Of a stretch of 64,000 nt of DNA, positions 8,384-17,455 are shown piece after piece; the first letter of the stretch is position 1; every line of letters starts with the position of its first letter. The stretch comes from Clostridium sp. (GTDB lineage Bacteria; Bacillota; Clostridia; Clostridiales; Clostridiaceae): assembly GCF_018372875.1 (NCBI RefSeq), contig NZ_JAHAIF010000004.1, forward strand, positions 43,798-107,797. The letters run 5' to 3'. The translations under genes and the position numbers were made by a program. The notes beneath the pieces are model-generated. The model was not told the origin of the DNA and did no database searches. It saw nothing but the letters and a program-made list of their open reading frames with translations.

Positions 8384-8826
8384 ATAACATCTAAAAAAGC
8401 AGTAATATGATTAATATTCTTTTCATTTTTAATAACATCACTAACTACATAACTAAAACTATCAAGAACCTTTTGCCTATCTCTATATAATATAGTTGTA
8501 TTTGATTCTGAATCATTCATAGCAACTTCAAGACTAACAATACATTGTTTTAAATCCTCACCAAAAATACTTTTGTATGATGTAGAATCATAAATTTCTA
8601 ATGCCGCAAATAAGTTTTTTACTACAGAATTATTAATAGTAAGTATCTCTTCATCATTAATATCCTGCTTATTATATACTAAGCTCTTAGATGCATTATC
8701 TAAGTACTCACAAAATTTTTCATCAGCTATCTTTGTAGCATTTTCAATAGACTTCAAATTATAGAAAGATAGTACTAATACTAAAGAAATAGAAATAATA
8801 CTTATCCATTTATACTTTTTATTCAT
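8371..8826 (-). CDS. Hypothetical membrane-anchored protein (151 aa)
   Basis: The protein has an N-terminal hydrophobic segment (about residues 9-24, ISIISISLVLVLSFY) after a MNKKYKW start, then a mostly helical, acidic extracytoplasmic part with no recognisable motif. GGAGGGGG precedes ATG. It is a single-gene unit with its own terminator. No conserved domain is recognised, and the segment could be a signal peptide rather than an anchor. Confidence 0.7.
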   Translation of the reverse strand: MNKKYKWISIISISLVLVLSFYNLKSIENATKIADEKFCEYLDNASKSLVYNKQDINDEEILTINNSVVKNLFAALEIYDSTSYKSIFGEDLKQCIVSLEVAMNDSESNTTILYRDRQKVLDSFSYVVSDVIKNEKNINHITAFLDVMKGL

Positions 8827-8929
8827 TTTCCCCCTCCTCTCTCCACCCTAATTATACAAAATAACCTATATATTTACTATAAAATTTCTAAATGGTAGAA
8901 TTATATTTATTTAATAGGAGGTAATTACT

Positions 8930-9496
8930 ATGCATCATAAGGTTTTAGTTGGGGAAAAGGTTTATCTTTCTCCAAGAAATAGCGAAGACTATAAACAATA
9001 TACAGAATGGATTAATAACTTAGAAATATCTACTCTTAGCGGTTCTGCTCATATTATAAAAACAGAAATGGAAGAAAAAGAATACTTAGAGTCCAAAACT
9101 AATGATTATAACTTTGGTATTATTGAAGCAAAGACAGATAAGCTATTAGGGTCAATAAGCTTAGCCAATATTGATCATATAAATAGAACAGCTGAGTTTG
9201 GAATTTTCATTGGAGATAAAAATTATCACGGTAATGGTTATGGAAGTGAAGCTATAACTTTACTTTTAGACTATGGTTTTAATATACTAAACTTAAATAA
9301 TATTAGGCTAACCACCTTTTCCTATAACAAAAGAGCTATTAGATGCTATGAGAAAGTTGGTTTTAAAATGATAGGTAAAATTAGAGAAGGAAAAATAATT
9401 GCTGGAAAGAAATATGACTTAATTCTTATGGACATGCTTGCCTCTGAATTTAAGTCTTCAAAAATATATTATTATTTAAATAATGATAAAAAATAA
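8930..9496 (+). CDS. GNAT family N-acetyltransferase (RimJ/SpeG-like)
   Basis: The protein has 188 residues of the acetyltransf_3 type. It shows the acetyl-CoA binding stretch GDKNYHGNGYGSEAITLLLDY and the closing beta strand NIRLTTFSYNKRAIRCYEKVGF typical of RimJ/RimL and spermidine acetyltransferase relatives. AGGAGGTAATTACT precedes ATG. The substrate is probably a protein N-terminus, a polyamine or an amino sugar and cannot be settled here. It is monocistronic, ending in a bidirectional terminator. Confidence 0.88.
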   Translation: MHHKVLVGEKVYLSPRNSEDYKQYTEWINNLEISTLSGSAHIIKTEMEEKEYLESKTNDYNFGIIEAKTDKLLGSISLANIDHINRTAEFGIFIGDKNYHGNGYGSEAITLLLDYGFNILNLNNIRLTTFSYNKRAIRCYEKVGFKMIGKIREGKIIAGKKYDLILMDMLASEFKSSKIYYYLNNDKK

Positions 9497-9506
9497 TGTG
9501 TTTTAT

Positions 9507-9548
9507 AAAATTAAAAGAAACTGCTAAATTGCAGTTTCTTTTAATTTT
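9507..9548. terminator. Bidirectional terminator between convergent genes
   Basis: An 18-bp perfect stem (arms AAAATTAAAAGAAACTGC and its complement) around a 6-base loop has A-rich and T-rich flanks. It serves both the GNAT gene and the convergent MFS gene. Confidence 0.9.
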
Positions 9549-9561
9549 AATATTTACTAAA

Positions 9562-10845
9562 CTACATACTCTCGCTAACAAGCTCAGTAACTTCTGCGGT
9601 TACATAATCTTCTTTTACTCTTGTTAATATAAATCCTCCAATAGCAAATAGAACTATCAAACTAATAATTCCTTTATTTGATTGCCCTGTAATTTGAGTT
9701 ACTATTCCAACTAAAAATGGTCCCATAATAGCAGCAAACTTACCAAATACATTATAAAATCCAAAGAATTCATTAGATTTTTCTTTTGGAACAAGTTTTG
9801 CAAAGTAACTTCTTGATATTGCTTGAATACCTCCTTGTGCTGAACCAACAGCCATTGCAAGTATCCAGAAATCTAAAGTAGTTTTTAGGAAGTAAGCATA
9901 TATTGAAATAATAACATATGTTGTAATTCCAACATATAGCATTTTCTTTCCACCAAACTTCTCTGCAAGCCTTCCATAAATAATTGTAAATGGAAAAGCT
10001 ACAAACTGCGTTAGTAAGAGAATAACTAATAGTGATGTCATTGATATTCCAAGGTCGGTCCCATATGATGTTGCCATTCCTATAATTGTATCAACACCAT
10101 CTATATAAAAGAAATACGCAATTAAGAATGTGAATATTTTTTTATGAGATCTAATATCTTTAAAGGTCTTTCCAATTCTTACAAAAGAATTCTTAACTGG
10201 ATTTGGTTCCTTTTCTATGTAGTATTTTTGATTTACATTCCTTAATAAAGGAATAGTAAAACTTCCCCACCATAAAGCTGTAATTAAAAATGCTATTTTA
10301 CAAGCTAAAGATATCGAAATACCCAATATTCCATTTTGAGTAAGAATGACTATAACTATGGATATTATGAAAGGTATTGTACTTCCTATATATCCAAGAG
10401 CAAATCCAGCAGAAGATACCTTGTCCATACGTTCAGTTGAAGTAGCATCCACAAGAAATGAATCATAAAAGACATTTGCTCCTGAAAATCCCAAAACAGT
10501 GAATCCATAGTTTAATAACAATATCATTGGCATATCAGTTGGCACTAATGCTAACATAATAGTTGAAAAAATTCCAATACTACAGAAGAACTTAAAAAAT
10601 TTCTTCTTATTACCTTTGTAATCAGCAATTGTACCTAGAACTGGTGCAATAAGTGATACTAATAAGGTAGAAATTGAAATTGTATATCCCCAAACAGCAG
10701 TAGAATTAGAAGAACTCATTCCACTATTTTCTGCAACCATCTTAAAGTAAATGGGCAATATAGTGGAAGTAATAGTCATTGAATACGCAGAGTTTCCCCA
10801 GTCATATAGTGCCCAGCTTAACTCCTCTTTACTTAACCCTTTCAT
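9562..10845 (-). CDS. UMF1/Atg22-type MFS transporter
   Basis: The protein has 427 residues with about 12 membrane helices. The opening ELSWALYDWGNSAYSMTI is the hallmark of the UMF1 family (bacterial relatives of vacuolar effluxer Atg22), thought to export amino acids or similar small molecules. The start is the ATG at 10845, preceded by AAGGGGTG; the longer open frame has no ribosome site. It lies 13 bases downstream of a phosphodiesterase-like gene and is probably co-transcribed with it. Confidence 0.88.
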   Translation of the reverse strand: MKGLSKEELSWALYDWGNSAYSMTITSTILPIYFKMVAENSGMSSSNSTAVWGYTISISTLLVSLIAPVLGTIADYKGNKKKFFKFFCSIGIFSTIMLALVPTDMPMILLLNYGFTVLGFSGANVFYDSFLVDATSTERMDKVSSAGFALGYIGSTIPFIISIVIVILTQNGILGISISLACKIAFLITALWWGSFTIPLLRNVNQKYYIEKEPNPVKNSFVRIGKTFKDIRSHKKIFTFLIAYFFYIDGVDTIIGMATSYGTDLGISMTSLLVILLLTQFVAFPFTIIYGRLAEKFGGKKMLYVGITTYVIISIYAYFLKTTLDFWILAMAVGSAQGGIQAISRSYFAKLVPKEKSNEFFGFYNVFGKFAAIMGPFLVGIVTQITGQSNKGIISLIVLFAIGGFILTRVKEDYVTAEVTELVSESM

Positions 10846-10858
10846 AAAACACCCCTTT

Positions 10859-12145
10859 TTAAATATTAAGGATTTCTTCAATCGCCTCTCCATCGCTGTC
10901 TCTAAATTTTAAGCCTAAAATCTTTGCTAAAGTTGGCCCATGATTTATAAGGTTTCCTTTATCAACAACTACTCCCTTTTTAAATCCCCTTCCTGAACCA
11001 ATAAAAAATGTAGTATAATTTTCTTTCTTTGGTGAATATCCATGAGTTGCCTTATGCCTATGAGGTTTTACTCCCACCTCTTCATCTTTTATTTCATCAA
11101 TTACTTCACCGTAAATATCATCAACAAAGTAATAATCAAGACTTGCCTCTATCATAAGACTTGCCTCTTCATCACCACCTGCTTCTCTTATTTCGTTACC
11201 CTCTAAAACAAAATCTATAGGTAAATCTACGATTAATGATTTAATCTTTTCTATGGTTTCACTATCATTTTTATCTTTTAGGTAAATATAACATGATCCA
11301 TCTAAACTTTTACAAATACTCTTATAATCTAAAACCTTACCTTTTTCATTTATTTTAATTAAACCTTCTTTTCTAAATAAAGCATTAAGTTTAATAACCT
11401 TTGATGCATCTAAATGGCTATGGTCACCAAGAGCCACTATAGTACATTCATCATAAATCCCTCGTTCTTTTAACGCATTAATTATTTCTCCTAACCTTTT
11501 ATCATGCCTAATAAAAGCATCGTCAATAATATTATTTCTATATCCATAATGATGCCTATTTGTATCAACATCTGTAAAGTGAATTAAAATTAAATTAGGA
11601 GCATATTTCTTTATTGTATACTTTGCAGCTTCTATAACAAAGTTATCTAAATAAGGTTGCTCTATTCCTTTTCTAAGATTGCCAAACCTCTTATTTATAT
11701 CTAATTGAAATCCTAGTGTTCCTGCACCAGCTGACATAAACAATTGGTGTTGGTAAGGTTTCACTGCAAATATCTCAGGCATATTATAGGTTATTTTTGC
11801 TTTACCTGTTACTGGCCATAAAAGAGAACACGTAGTCAATCCCTTTTCCATAGCCAAATCGTATAGGGTTTCTCCCTTAATTTTATTTCTATACCAATAC
11901 CAATTTGGTATAAAATCTCCAACTTTAAATATAGTATTATCAATGATCCTATGATTATTAGGATATTTCCCTGTAACTATTGTTGTATGGGCTGGATATG
12001 TTAATGTTGGATAAATAGAATCCACACATTTAATCCATGAACCATTCTCTATTAACTTTTTAAAGTTAGGTAAATTCTTTAGAACTTCTACATCTTCTGA
12101 CGATACAGCATCAAAAGATATTACAACCATATATTTTGACTCCAT
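10859..12145 (-). CDS. Alkaline phosphatase superfamily protein (nucleotide pyrophosphatase/phosphodiesterase type)
   Basis: The protein has 428 residues. The N-terminal ISFDAVSSED metal ligand and the catalytic threonine stretch SIYPTLTYPAHTTIVTGKYP match the ENPP branch of the alkaline phosphatase fold. Further metal ligands are visible in HFTDVDTNRHHYG, ALGDHSH and KATHGY. There is no signal peptide, so it would act in the cytoplasm, on a phosphodiester or phosphomonoester not identifiable here. AAGGAGG precedes ATG. It is the first gene of a two-gene unit with the UMF1 transporter. Confidence 0.88.
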   Translation of the reverse strand: MESKYMVVISFDAVSSEDVEVLKNLPNFKKLIENGSWIKCVDSIYPTLTYPAHTTIVTGKYPNNHRIIDNTIFKVGDFIPNWYWYRNKIKGETLYDLAMEKGLTTCSLLWPVTGKAKITYNMPEIFAVKPYQHQLFMSAGAGTLGFQLDINKRFGNLRKGIEQPYLDNFVIEAAKYTIKKYAPNLILIHFTDVDTNRHHYGYRNNIIDDAFIRHDKRLGEIINALKERGIYDECTIVALGDHSHLDASKVIKLNALFRKEGLIKINEKGKVLDYKSICKSLDGSCYIYLKDKNDSETIEKIKSLIVDLPIDFVLEGNEIREAGGDEEASLMIEASLDYYFVDDIYGEVIDEIKDEEVGVKPHRHKATHGYSPKKENYTTFFIGSGRGFKKGVVVDKGNLINHGPTLAKILGLKFRDSDGEAIEEILNI

Positions 12146-12214
12146 TACTAGCCTCCTTAATTTAACTTTACCTTATGTATATTAAATCTTATCTATAACT
12201 ATATTAAACCTTTG

Positions 12215-12997
12215 TTAAAATCCTTTTCCTACATCCTTTGCACTATGTGCATCTGATCCTTTAACCATGTTAATATTATTTTTAATTACCTTATCTAAAA
12301 ATAGGCCTGAGGGATATGTTTCATTACAATATGGCTTTCTAAGGCCAGCTGTATTATAATCTATTTCATATTCTTTCTCTTTTATCTTATTGATAACTCT
12401 ATCAATTAACTCTTCATTATCATAAGTTATAGGATACTTTGCATTAAATATTCTAACTAAAGTTGGATGGCCTATTCTTTTAGGTTTATACATTCCAAGG
12501 TCTGCATCCATAGATTTAATTAAAGTTTCAAAATATTTGTCATAAACCTTTTCTACTCCACCTAGGATTTTTGCTATATTTCCAAACTCATCAACACTCA
12601 TATCTAAGCAATGATATCCATCATTTAACCTTAAAAAATGAACAGATAGAATTCCTTCATCTAAATATTCACCGTAACTATCTAACATCTTCTTAATCTT
12701 TTCTTCATATCCTTCTACATAGTCTATTTCAAGGCCAACATTTATTTTAATTTTTTCTTTGTATTCTTCTTTTATTTTAGTAGCTTCTTTTAAATATAAT
12801 AATATTTCTTCTTCATTAGGAGAACACTCTTTAAGTAACTTTTCATCCATAAATATTGCTGGAAGTGGCATATGCTCAGTAAATGTAATCTCGTTAAGTC
12901 CAACTTCTAATGCCTTTTCAACATAGGCTTTAAACGTATCTTTAGTTCCATGAGGACAATAGTGAGAATGCATATGCCCATCTTTTAACCATTTCAT
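12215..12997 (-). CDS. PHP-domain phosphatase (HisJ-like histidinol-phosphatase)
   Basis: The protein has 260 residues. The PHP metal-binding motif DGHMHSHYCPHGT is near residues 6-18, with later ligands in FTEHMP, NVGLEIDY, and GSDAH near the C terminus. This fits HisJ/HisK-type histidinol-phosphatases. The start is the ATG at 12997 after AGGAGATG. No other histidine biosynthesis gene is nearby, so a different phosphate ester substrate is possible. Confidence 0.85.
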   Translation of the reverse strand: MKWLKDGHMHSHYCPHGTKDTFKAYVEKALEVGLNEITFTEHMPLPAIFMDEKLLKECSPNEEEILLYLKEATKIKEEYKEKIKINVGLEIDYVEGYEEKIKKMLDSYGEYLDEGILSVHFLRLNDGYHCLDMSVDEFGNIAKILGGVEKVYDKYFETLIKSMDADLGMYKPKRIGHPTLVRIFNAKYPITYDNEELIDRVINKIKEKEYEIDYNTAGLRKPYCNETYPSGLFLDKVIKNNINMVKGSDAHSAKDVGKGF

Positions 12998-13056
12998 CAA
13001 ATCATCTCCTTTATTTAATTGTATCATAGTATTTAGAAAAGAACTTATTTTAAATG

Positions 13057-13795
13057 GTAATATTTATAAGGTTCTAATAACCTTAGCACTACCAATAACG
13101 CTAAATAACTTAATACAGACATTTTATAACCTTGCAGATGGATTTTTGGTTAGTATTATTGGTTCAGTACAATTTGCAGCTACATCATTTATATGGCCTA
13201 ATTAATAACTCCATTTGTTATTAAAGTTATGGGGGCTACAGGAGATTTATCATACTATAGTAATATTTACTTAAAAATAGTATTTTTAAATATGCCTTTT
13301 ACATTTTATTTCTTTGTTTTCAACTCTATTATGATTGCACAAGGTAACACTATTTTACCTACTGTTTTAAGTGGAATTAGTGCGGTGTTAAATATAATCT
13401 TAGATCCTATTTTTATTTTTCCGTTTAACTTAGGTATTACAGGAGCTGCATATGCTACACTTTTATCAAAAATAATATTAGCTCTATTTGCTTATTTAAT
13501 TCTAAAGAAAAGTAAATCATCTTTAAAACCTAACTTTAAAAACTTTAAATTTGATAAAGATATATTAAACAAAGTAATAAAGGTTAATAATATTACATCT
13601 GTAATATCATAACCTGCTATGGGCATTGGCTCATTAATTATATTTTTTAATAATGAATTTGTTATTAACTTCTTTATGCAATCTAAGGATGACTTAACTG
13701 TAATAGATCAAGGTATTACATACTTAAACTATATCCTATATTCAATGCCACTAATGGGTATGTTTAGTATATTTCAAGGAATTTTTCAAGGTTTC
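13057..13795 (+). pseudogene. Broken MATE-family efflux gene
   Basis: Three blocks of a MATE transporter lie in order but cannot be read as one protein. Residues resembling the first helix (LALPITLNNLIQTFYNLADG) end at a stop near 13203. After what looks like an internal deletion, a block with IAQGNTILPTVLSGISAVLN runs from about 13205 to 13612. A third block from about 13613 (MGIGSLIIFFNNEFV onward) ends near 13795 in FQGIFQGF. Intact MATE proteins have about 450 residues, so this one has lost a large part and has frame breaks. It is non-functional as a transporter. Confidence 0.85.
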
Positions 13796-13846
13796 CCATA
13801 CACTTTCAGCCAATATTGCTAAAACAAATAAAGTTAACAAATCCAT
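13790..13846 (-). pseudogene. 5' stub of an opposite-strand small membrane protein gene
   Basis: On the minus strand, GGGGAGATAATA precedes an ATG at 13846 reading MDLLTLFVLAILAESVWE before it runs into MATE-derived sequence and then a stop. A ribosome site plus a plausible membrane-protein start suggests that a deletion fused the remains of the MATE gene to the beginning of a convergent gene. Confidence 0.45.
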
Positions 13847-13969
13847 TATTATCTCCCCTTTACCATATTTTATTATCTAAAGGGAAAAAGGTTCAATATT
13901 TAAGTAGCATTTACCAACTTTCATAAATATAATGTAATGACCCCCATATTATATGAAGGGAGAACAAGT

Positions 13970-14704
13970 ATGAGCAAAGAGAGAAACATTAGAGAAACAT
14001 TAGAAATGGATAATAGAAGATATTCAGGTAGGAATGATGAGTGTAGATGTAATGAGAATCAAAATAATAATTCTTCAAGATATCTTACAGTAGCTAATGA
14101 AGAGGTTTTACCTATAGGTTTTGAAAGAAATGAAAGAAACAGAGATACCTGCTGTTGTAAAAAATCTCTAAGAAGATCTTTAGATATTCTTTTAAACCCT
14201 TTAATAAGGAGTTTAATAGACTTATCAAGCTTTACATTAGTAGGTAAGAACTTTAATACTAAGGATTGTGCAACAACCCTTAAAACTGTATCTAATTGCA
14301 GTGATGGACTAGTAACTTATTCCGATTGCAATCCATTATTTAATTCAACTACAATTTGTGATTTAGTTTTAGTTGCATTTTCTCTTCAACCTGACAATGG
14401 AAACAATTGCTTTCAAGGATTTAATAGAGATAGATTTATTCGTGCTATAACAAGATGTATTCCTCCAATAAATCCTAGATCATTATGCTGTGTTGAGGAC
14501 GGTTCTTGTTGTTGTAATTCAAGTAAAGCATTATTCTTAGCTGACTCAATAGGACCTGTTAACCTAAAAATATCTTCATCAGCATTTGAAAAACCACTTA
14601 TTGGATTTACTGTCATTACTGTAACTAATAATATTGCCTGGTTAATTAATGATGATAATAGAGTTATAATTGTATGCTTAGACAATATTGAACAATTTGG
14701 CTAA
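13970..14704 (+). CDS. Cys-rich, probably spore-coat or exosporium-associated protein (244 aa)
   Basis: The protein has about 17 cysteines, including the clusters DTCCCKKSLRR, LCCVED and SCCCNSS. The central part, LLNPLIRSLIDLSSFTLVGKNF, resembles a domain seen in Cys-rich spore surface proteins of Bacillus and Clostridium. The ATG at 13970 is preceded by GAAGGGAG; an earlier in-frame ATG at 13937 lacks a site. There is no signal peptide or membrane segment. The gene is monocistronic with a strong terminator. Spore-surface assignment is by resemblance only. Confidence 0.6.
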   Translation: MSKERNIRETLEMDNRRYSGRNDECRCNENQNNNSSRYLTVANEEVLPIGFERNERNRDTCCCKKSLRRSLDILLNPLIRSLIDLSSFTLVGKNFNTKDCATTLKTVSNCSDGLVTYSDCNPLFNSTTICDLVLVAFSLQPDNGNNCFQGFNRDRFIRAITRCIPPINPRSLCCVEDGSCCCNSSKALFLADSIGPVNLKISSSAFEKPLIGFTVITVTNNIAWLINDDNRVIIVCLDNIEQFG

Positions 14705-14719
14705 AATCAATATAACACC

Positions 14720-14743
14720 CCCTCCTGTATTAGTACAGGAGGG
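14720..14743 (+). terminator. Terminator of the Cys-rich protein gene
   Basis: CCCTCCTGTA/TACAGGAGGG is a perfect GC-rich 10-bp stem with a TTAG loop, followed by TTCTTCTTT. Confidence 0.9.
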
Positions 14744-14765
14744 TTCTTCTTTATACATTATCTTT

Positions 14766-15293
14766 TTAATAAATATAAAGATAATTAAATACAATTCCTC
14801 CACAAATTAATCCTAATATTATTCCACCAATAACATCAGATGGATAATGTACTTTCAAATATAGCCTTGAAAATGCAATAGCAAGAGCAATTAATACTAT
14901 AATTGTGCTAATGCTGCTATTACTTTTCAAAAACACTACAGCTACTGCAAAAGAAGATGCAGTATGACCTGATGGAAAAGAAAATGATGATGGTTCTTTT
15001 ATTAATAATTCTTTATTTTTCTTACCTATAAATGGTCTTTTTCTTTTAAAAATATGCTTTACTATTCCCTCTCCAATAATTGTTGTAAAAACTAATGTTA
15101 CTAATACTATAATTCCAATTCTTCTATAATCTACTTTCCTAATCATTAATATTGCAAGAATAATCCATACCATCCCTAAGTTCCCTAGAGATGTTACAAA
15201 TGGCATAACTTTATCTAAAAATCTATTTTTGCAATATTTATTTATTAAATATAAAATATCTTCATCCCATTTTTTAATTATATCTGACATCAT
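14766..15293 (-). CDS. PAP2-family membrane phosphatase (first copy)
   Basis: The protein has 175 residues with about five membrane helices. All three PAP2 catalytic motifs are present: KRKRPFIG (motif 1), FPSGH (motif 2) and SRLYLKVHYPSD (motif 3). Members dephosphorylate undecaprenyl pyrophosphate or phospholipid phosphates at the outer face of the membrane. AAGGAGTG precedes ATG. A paralogue of almost the same length and motif order lies at 31248-31790. Confidence 0.9.
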   Translation of the reverse strand: MMSDIIKKWDEDILYLINKYCKNRFLDKVMPFVTSLGNLGMVWIILAILMIRKVDYRRIGIIVLVTLVFTTIIGEGIVKHIFKRKRPFIGKKNKELLIKEPSSFSFPSGHTASSFAVAVVFLKSNSSISTIIVLIALAIAFSRLYLKVHYPSDVIGGIILGLICGGIVFNYLYIY

Positions 15294-15384
15294 CTTTTGT
15301 GCACTCCTTAAGCTACCTAAAATAAGTATTTGTAAATATTACTTATTTTATTTATCATTTTATACTTTACTATGGCATAAAAAA

Positions 15385-15422
15385 AAGATAGTATATCAAA
15401 AATCATATTGATATACTATCTT
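15385..15422 (-). terminator. Terminator of the GntR/ABC operon
   Basis: A perfect 15-bp stem AAGATAGTATATCAA/TTGATATACTATCTT is followed on the minus strand by a run of eight Ts, 6 bases after the permease stop codon. Confidence 0.9.
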
Positions 15423-15427
15423 AAACA

Positions 15428-16219
15428 CTACTCTAAATTCAATTTATTTTTCATAATATAGCTAGATATAACAAAATATATTACAGAGGTAATAATTAAA
15501 TTAGCTGCTACTTTTAATAAACTCCATTGAAAATCCATAAATTCAAAAGCATAATTGTAACTTATAAATGATGTATTAAACACTGATGTAATAAAGCTTG
15601 TTATCATACTTATTCCTATAAATGCTCCAAATGAACAAAGTATTTTTCTCTTGTTTGCTAAATGTCCAATTGACATAGATGAATAAAGTAATAAAGTTGA
15701 AGAGGCACAAGACAAAATTCCTAATACTATAATTTCAAATATTACTAAAGGAATTCTAAATCCAAACTCACTTATTCCAACTCTCCATACTTCTCCCATA
15801 AACTCAAAAGCATTACCAATCATACCTGGGTAATAGGCTAAAATTACTATAGATATAACTGCAACAATAACGCTTAAAATATTCCATACTATACCAACGA
15901 TTAATTTGCTACATATATTTTTCCATACAGGAACTGGAAGAGTATTCATTAAATAACCTTCATCACCTAAAAGATTTTTATAATATCTTTGTAGCACTAT
16001 AAAAAATGTTACTATAAATACTGCTGCCATTATGCATCCATATACAAACATAGTTATAAGAGATGCTATATTTCCAATAGTTCCTGATGCGCTACCAAAA
16101 CCTATTTCTGTCTCAAGAAAAATCTTATTTATTAGACCAAATACTAATAATGCTCCATATAAAGGAAGTACTAATCTTCCAGTTGCTTTAAATTCGTACT
16201 TTAATAACTTTCCTAACAT
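15428..16219 (-). CDS. ABC-2 type permease of a GntR-regulated exporter
   Basis: The protein has 263 residues with about six membrane helices and starts MLGKLLKYEFKATGR, the usual entry of YtrC/BcrB-type permeases. It overlaps the ATPase gene by 7 bases. Together with the ATPase and the YtrA-type repressor upstream it resembles the Bacillus ytr-type operons, which respond to cell-wall antibiotics. The exported substrate is not known. Confidence 0.85.
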   Translation of the reverse strand: MLGKLLKYEFKATGRLVLPLYGALLVFGLINKIFLETEIGFGSASGTIGNIASLITMFVYGCIMAAVFIVTFFIVLQRYYKNLLGDEGYLMNTLPVPVWKNICSKLIVGIVWNILSVIVAVISIVILAYYPGMIGNAFEFMGEVWRVGISEFGFRIPLVIFEIIVLGILSCASSTLLLYSSMSIGHLANKRKILCSFGAFIGISMITSFITSVFNTSFISYNYAFEFMDFQWSLLKVAANLIITSVIYFVISSYIMKNKLNLE

Positions 16220-16914
16220 CTAAATACCTCCCTGAATAAGGCATCTACACTCTTACCTTCTTCTTCTCTTATCTCATCAACACTCTTAGATAAATATATC
16301 TTTCCATATGAAATAAAGATTACATCATCTAAAATCTGTTCAATATCAGATATTAAGTGAGTTGATATAACTACTGTTGCATTTTCATTATAATTTGAAA
16401 TAATAGTATTTAATATATAATCTCTAGCAGCTGGGTCAACCCCTGCTATTGGTTCGTCTAAAAAGTAAAGTTCTGCTTCTCTGCTCATAACTAGTATTAG
16501 CTGAACCTTTTCCTTAGTCCCTTTTGACATTGTCTTTAACTTATCATTAGCATTAATATTCAACTTAGATAGCATATCATAAGCTTTCTCAACATTAAAA
16601 TCTTCATAAAAGTCTTTAAAAAAGTTAATTATATCAGATACCTTCATCCAATCAGCAAGATAAGTTCTCTCAGGTAAATAAGAAACTATCTTCTTTGTCT
16701 CTATCCCAGGTTTATTACCATTTATAAGAAGCTCTCCACTAGTTGGTGTTAACAATCCATTTGCTAACTTAATTAAAGTACTTTTTCCACTTCCGTTAGG
16801 GCCAAGTAGTCCTACTATTCTCCCCCTCTTCATAGATAAGTCAATTCCTTCTAAGGCAACTTTATTACCATAGGATTTAACAAGATTTCTACACTCTAGA
16901 ATATTTTCCCCCAA
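16213..16914 (-). CDS. ABC transporter ATP-binding protein (YtrB-like)
   Basis: The protein has 233 residues. Walker A is GPNGSGKST, the signature is MSKGTKEKV and Walker B is LYFLDEPIAGVDP. Its ATG directly follows the stop codon of the GntR-type regulator gene, and its 3' end overlaps the permease gene, so all three are co-transcribed. Confidence 0.9.
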   Translation of the reverse strand: MGENILECRNLVKSYGNKVALEGIDLSMKRGRIVGLLGPNGSGKSTLIKLANGLLTPTSGELLINGNKPGIETKKIVSYLPERTYLADWMKVSDIINFFKDFYEDFNVEKAYDMLSKLNINANDKLKTMSKGTKEKVQLILVMSREAELYFLDEPIAGVDPAARDYILNTIISNYNENATVVISTHLISDIEQILDDVIFISYGKIYLSKSVDEIREEEGKSVDALFREVFRC

Positions 16915-17283
16915 TTATTTCATCTCCTCTGCAATTTCTTTTATTGTTTCTATAGCTTCCTCTTTAGTAAAACCTATTTGTTCCATTTTCTTTAAAAAAG
17001 CTTGTATTTCTTCTTTAGCAAGATTACACTTCATTTCTTCAATCATCTTTGAATCCTCCGTAATAAATCTTCCACTTGTTCTTACTGAAAACAATAACCC
17101 CAACCTTTCTAACTCTGTTAAGGCTTTTTGCATTGTATTAGGATTTACTGATGCCTCACTAGCTAATTCTCTTACAGATGGTATCTTTGCACCTGGTTTA
17201 TATTTTCCTGATACAATACTTATTTTGATATATTCCATAAGCTGACTATAAATTGGTCTGTCACTTTTTAATTCCCAAGCCAT
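16915..17283 (-). CDS. GntR-family transcriptional regulator (YtrA subfamily)
   Basis: The protein has 122 residues: a winged-helix domain (IPSVRELASEASVNPNTMQK) at about residues 37-56 and only a short C-terminal dimerisation tail of about 40 residues, which is the YtrA subfamily layout. GGGAGTG precedes ATG. As first gene of the operon it probably represses its own promoter and the two exporter genes until induced, as known for YtrA. Confidence 0.9.
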   Translation of the reverse strand: MAWELKSDRPIYSQLMEYIKISIVSGKYKPGAKIPSVRELASEASVNPNTMQKALTELERLGLLFSVRTSGRFITEDSKMIEEMKCNLAKEEIQAFLKKMEQIGFTKEEAIETIKEIAEEMK

Positions 17284-17389
17284 TTTTTCACTCCCTTTGT
17301 ACTACTGTATTAATAGCTTAATACAATAGTACATTTTTTTTTATCTTTTGTCAAACATTAAAAATCAAATATTTTCCTAGAAACCAAAA

Positions 17390-17415
17390 AAGAGAAATTA
17401 TTTCTAATTCCTCTT
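17390..17415 (-). terminator. Terminator after alr
   Basis: AAGAGGAAT/ATTTCTCTT (one wobble pair) is followed on the minus strand by TTTTGGTTTC, about 40 bases past the alr stop codon. Confidence 0.7.
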
Positions 17416-17455
17416 AAAAATATTCTATTAAGTTTTTAATTATTCTACTCTTTAT

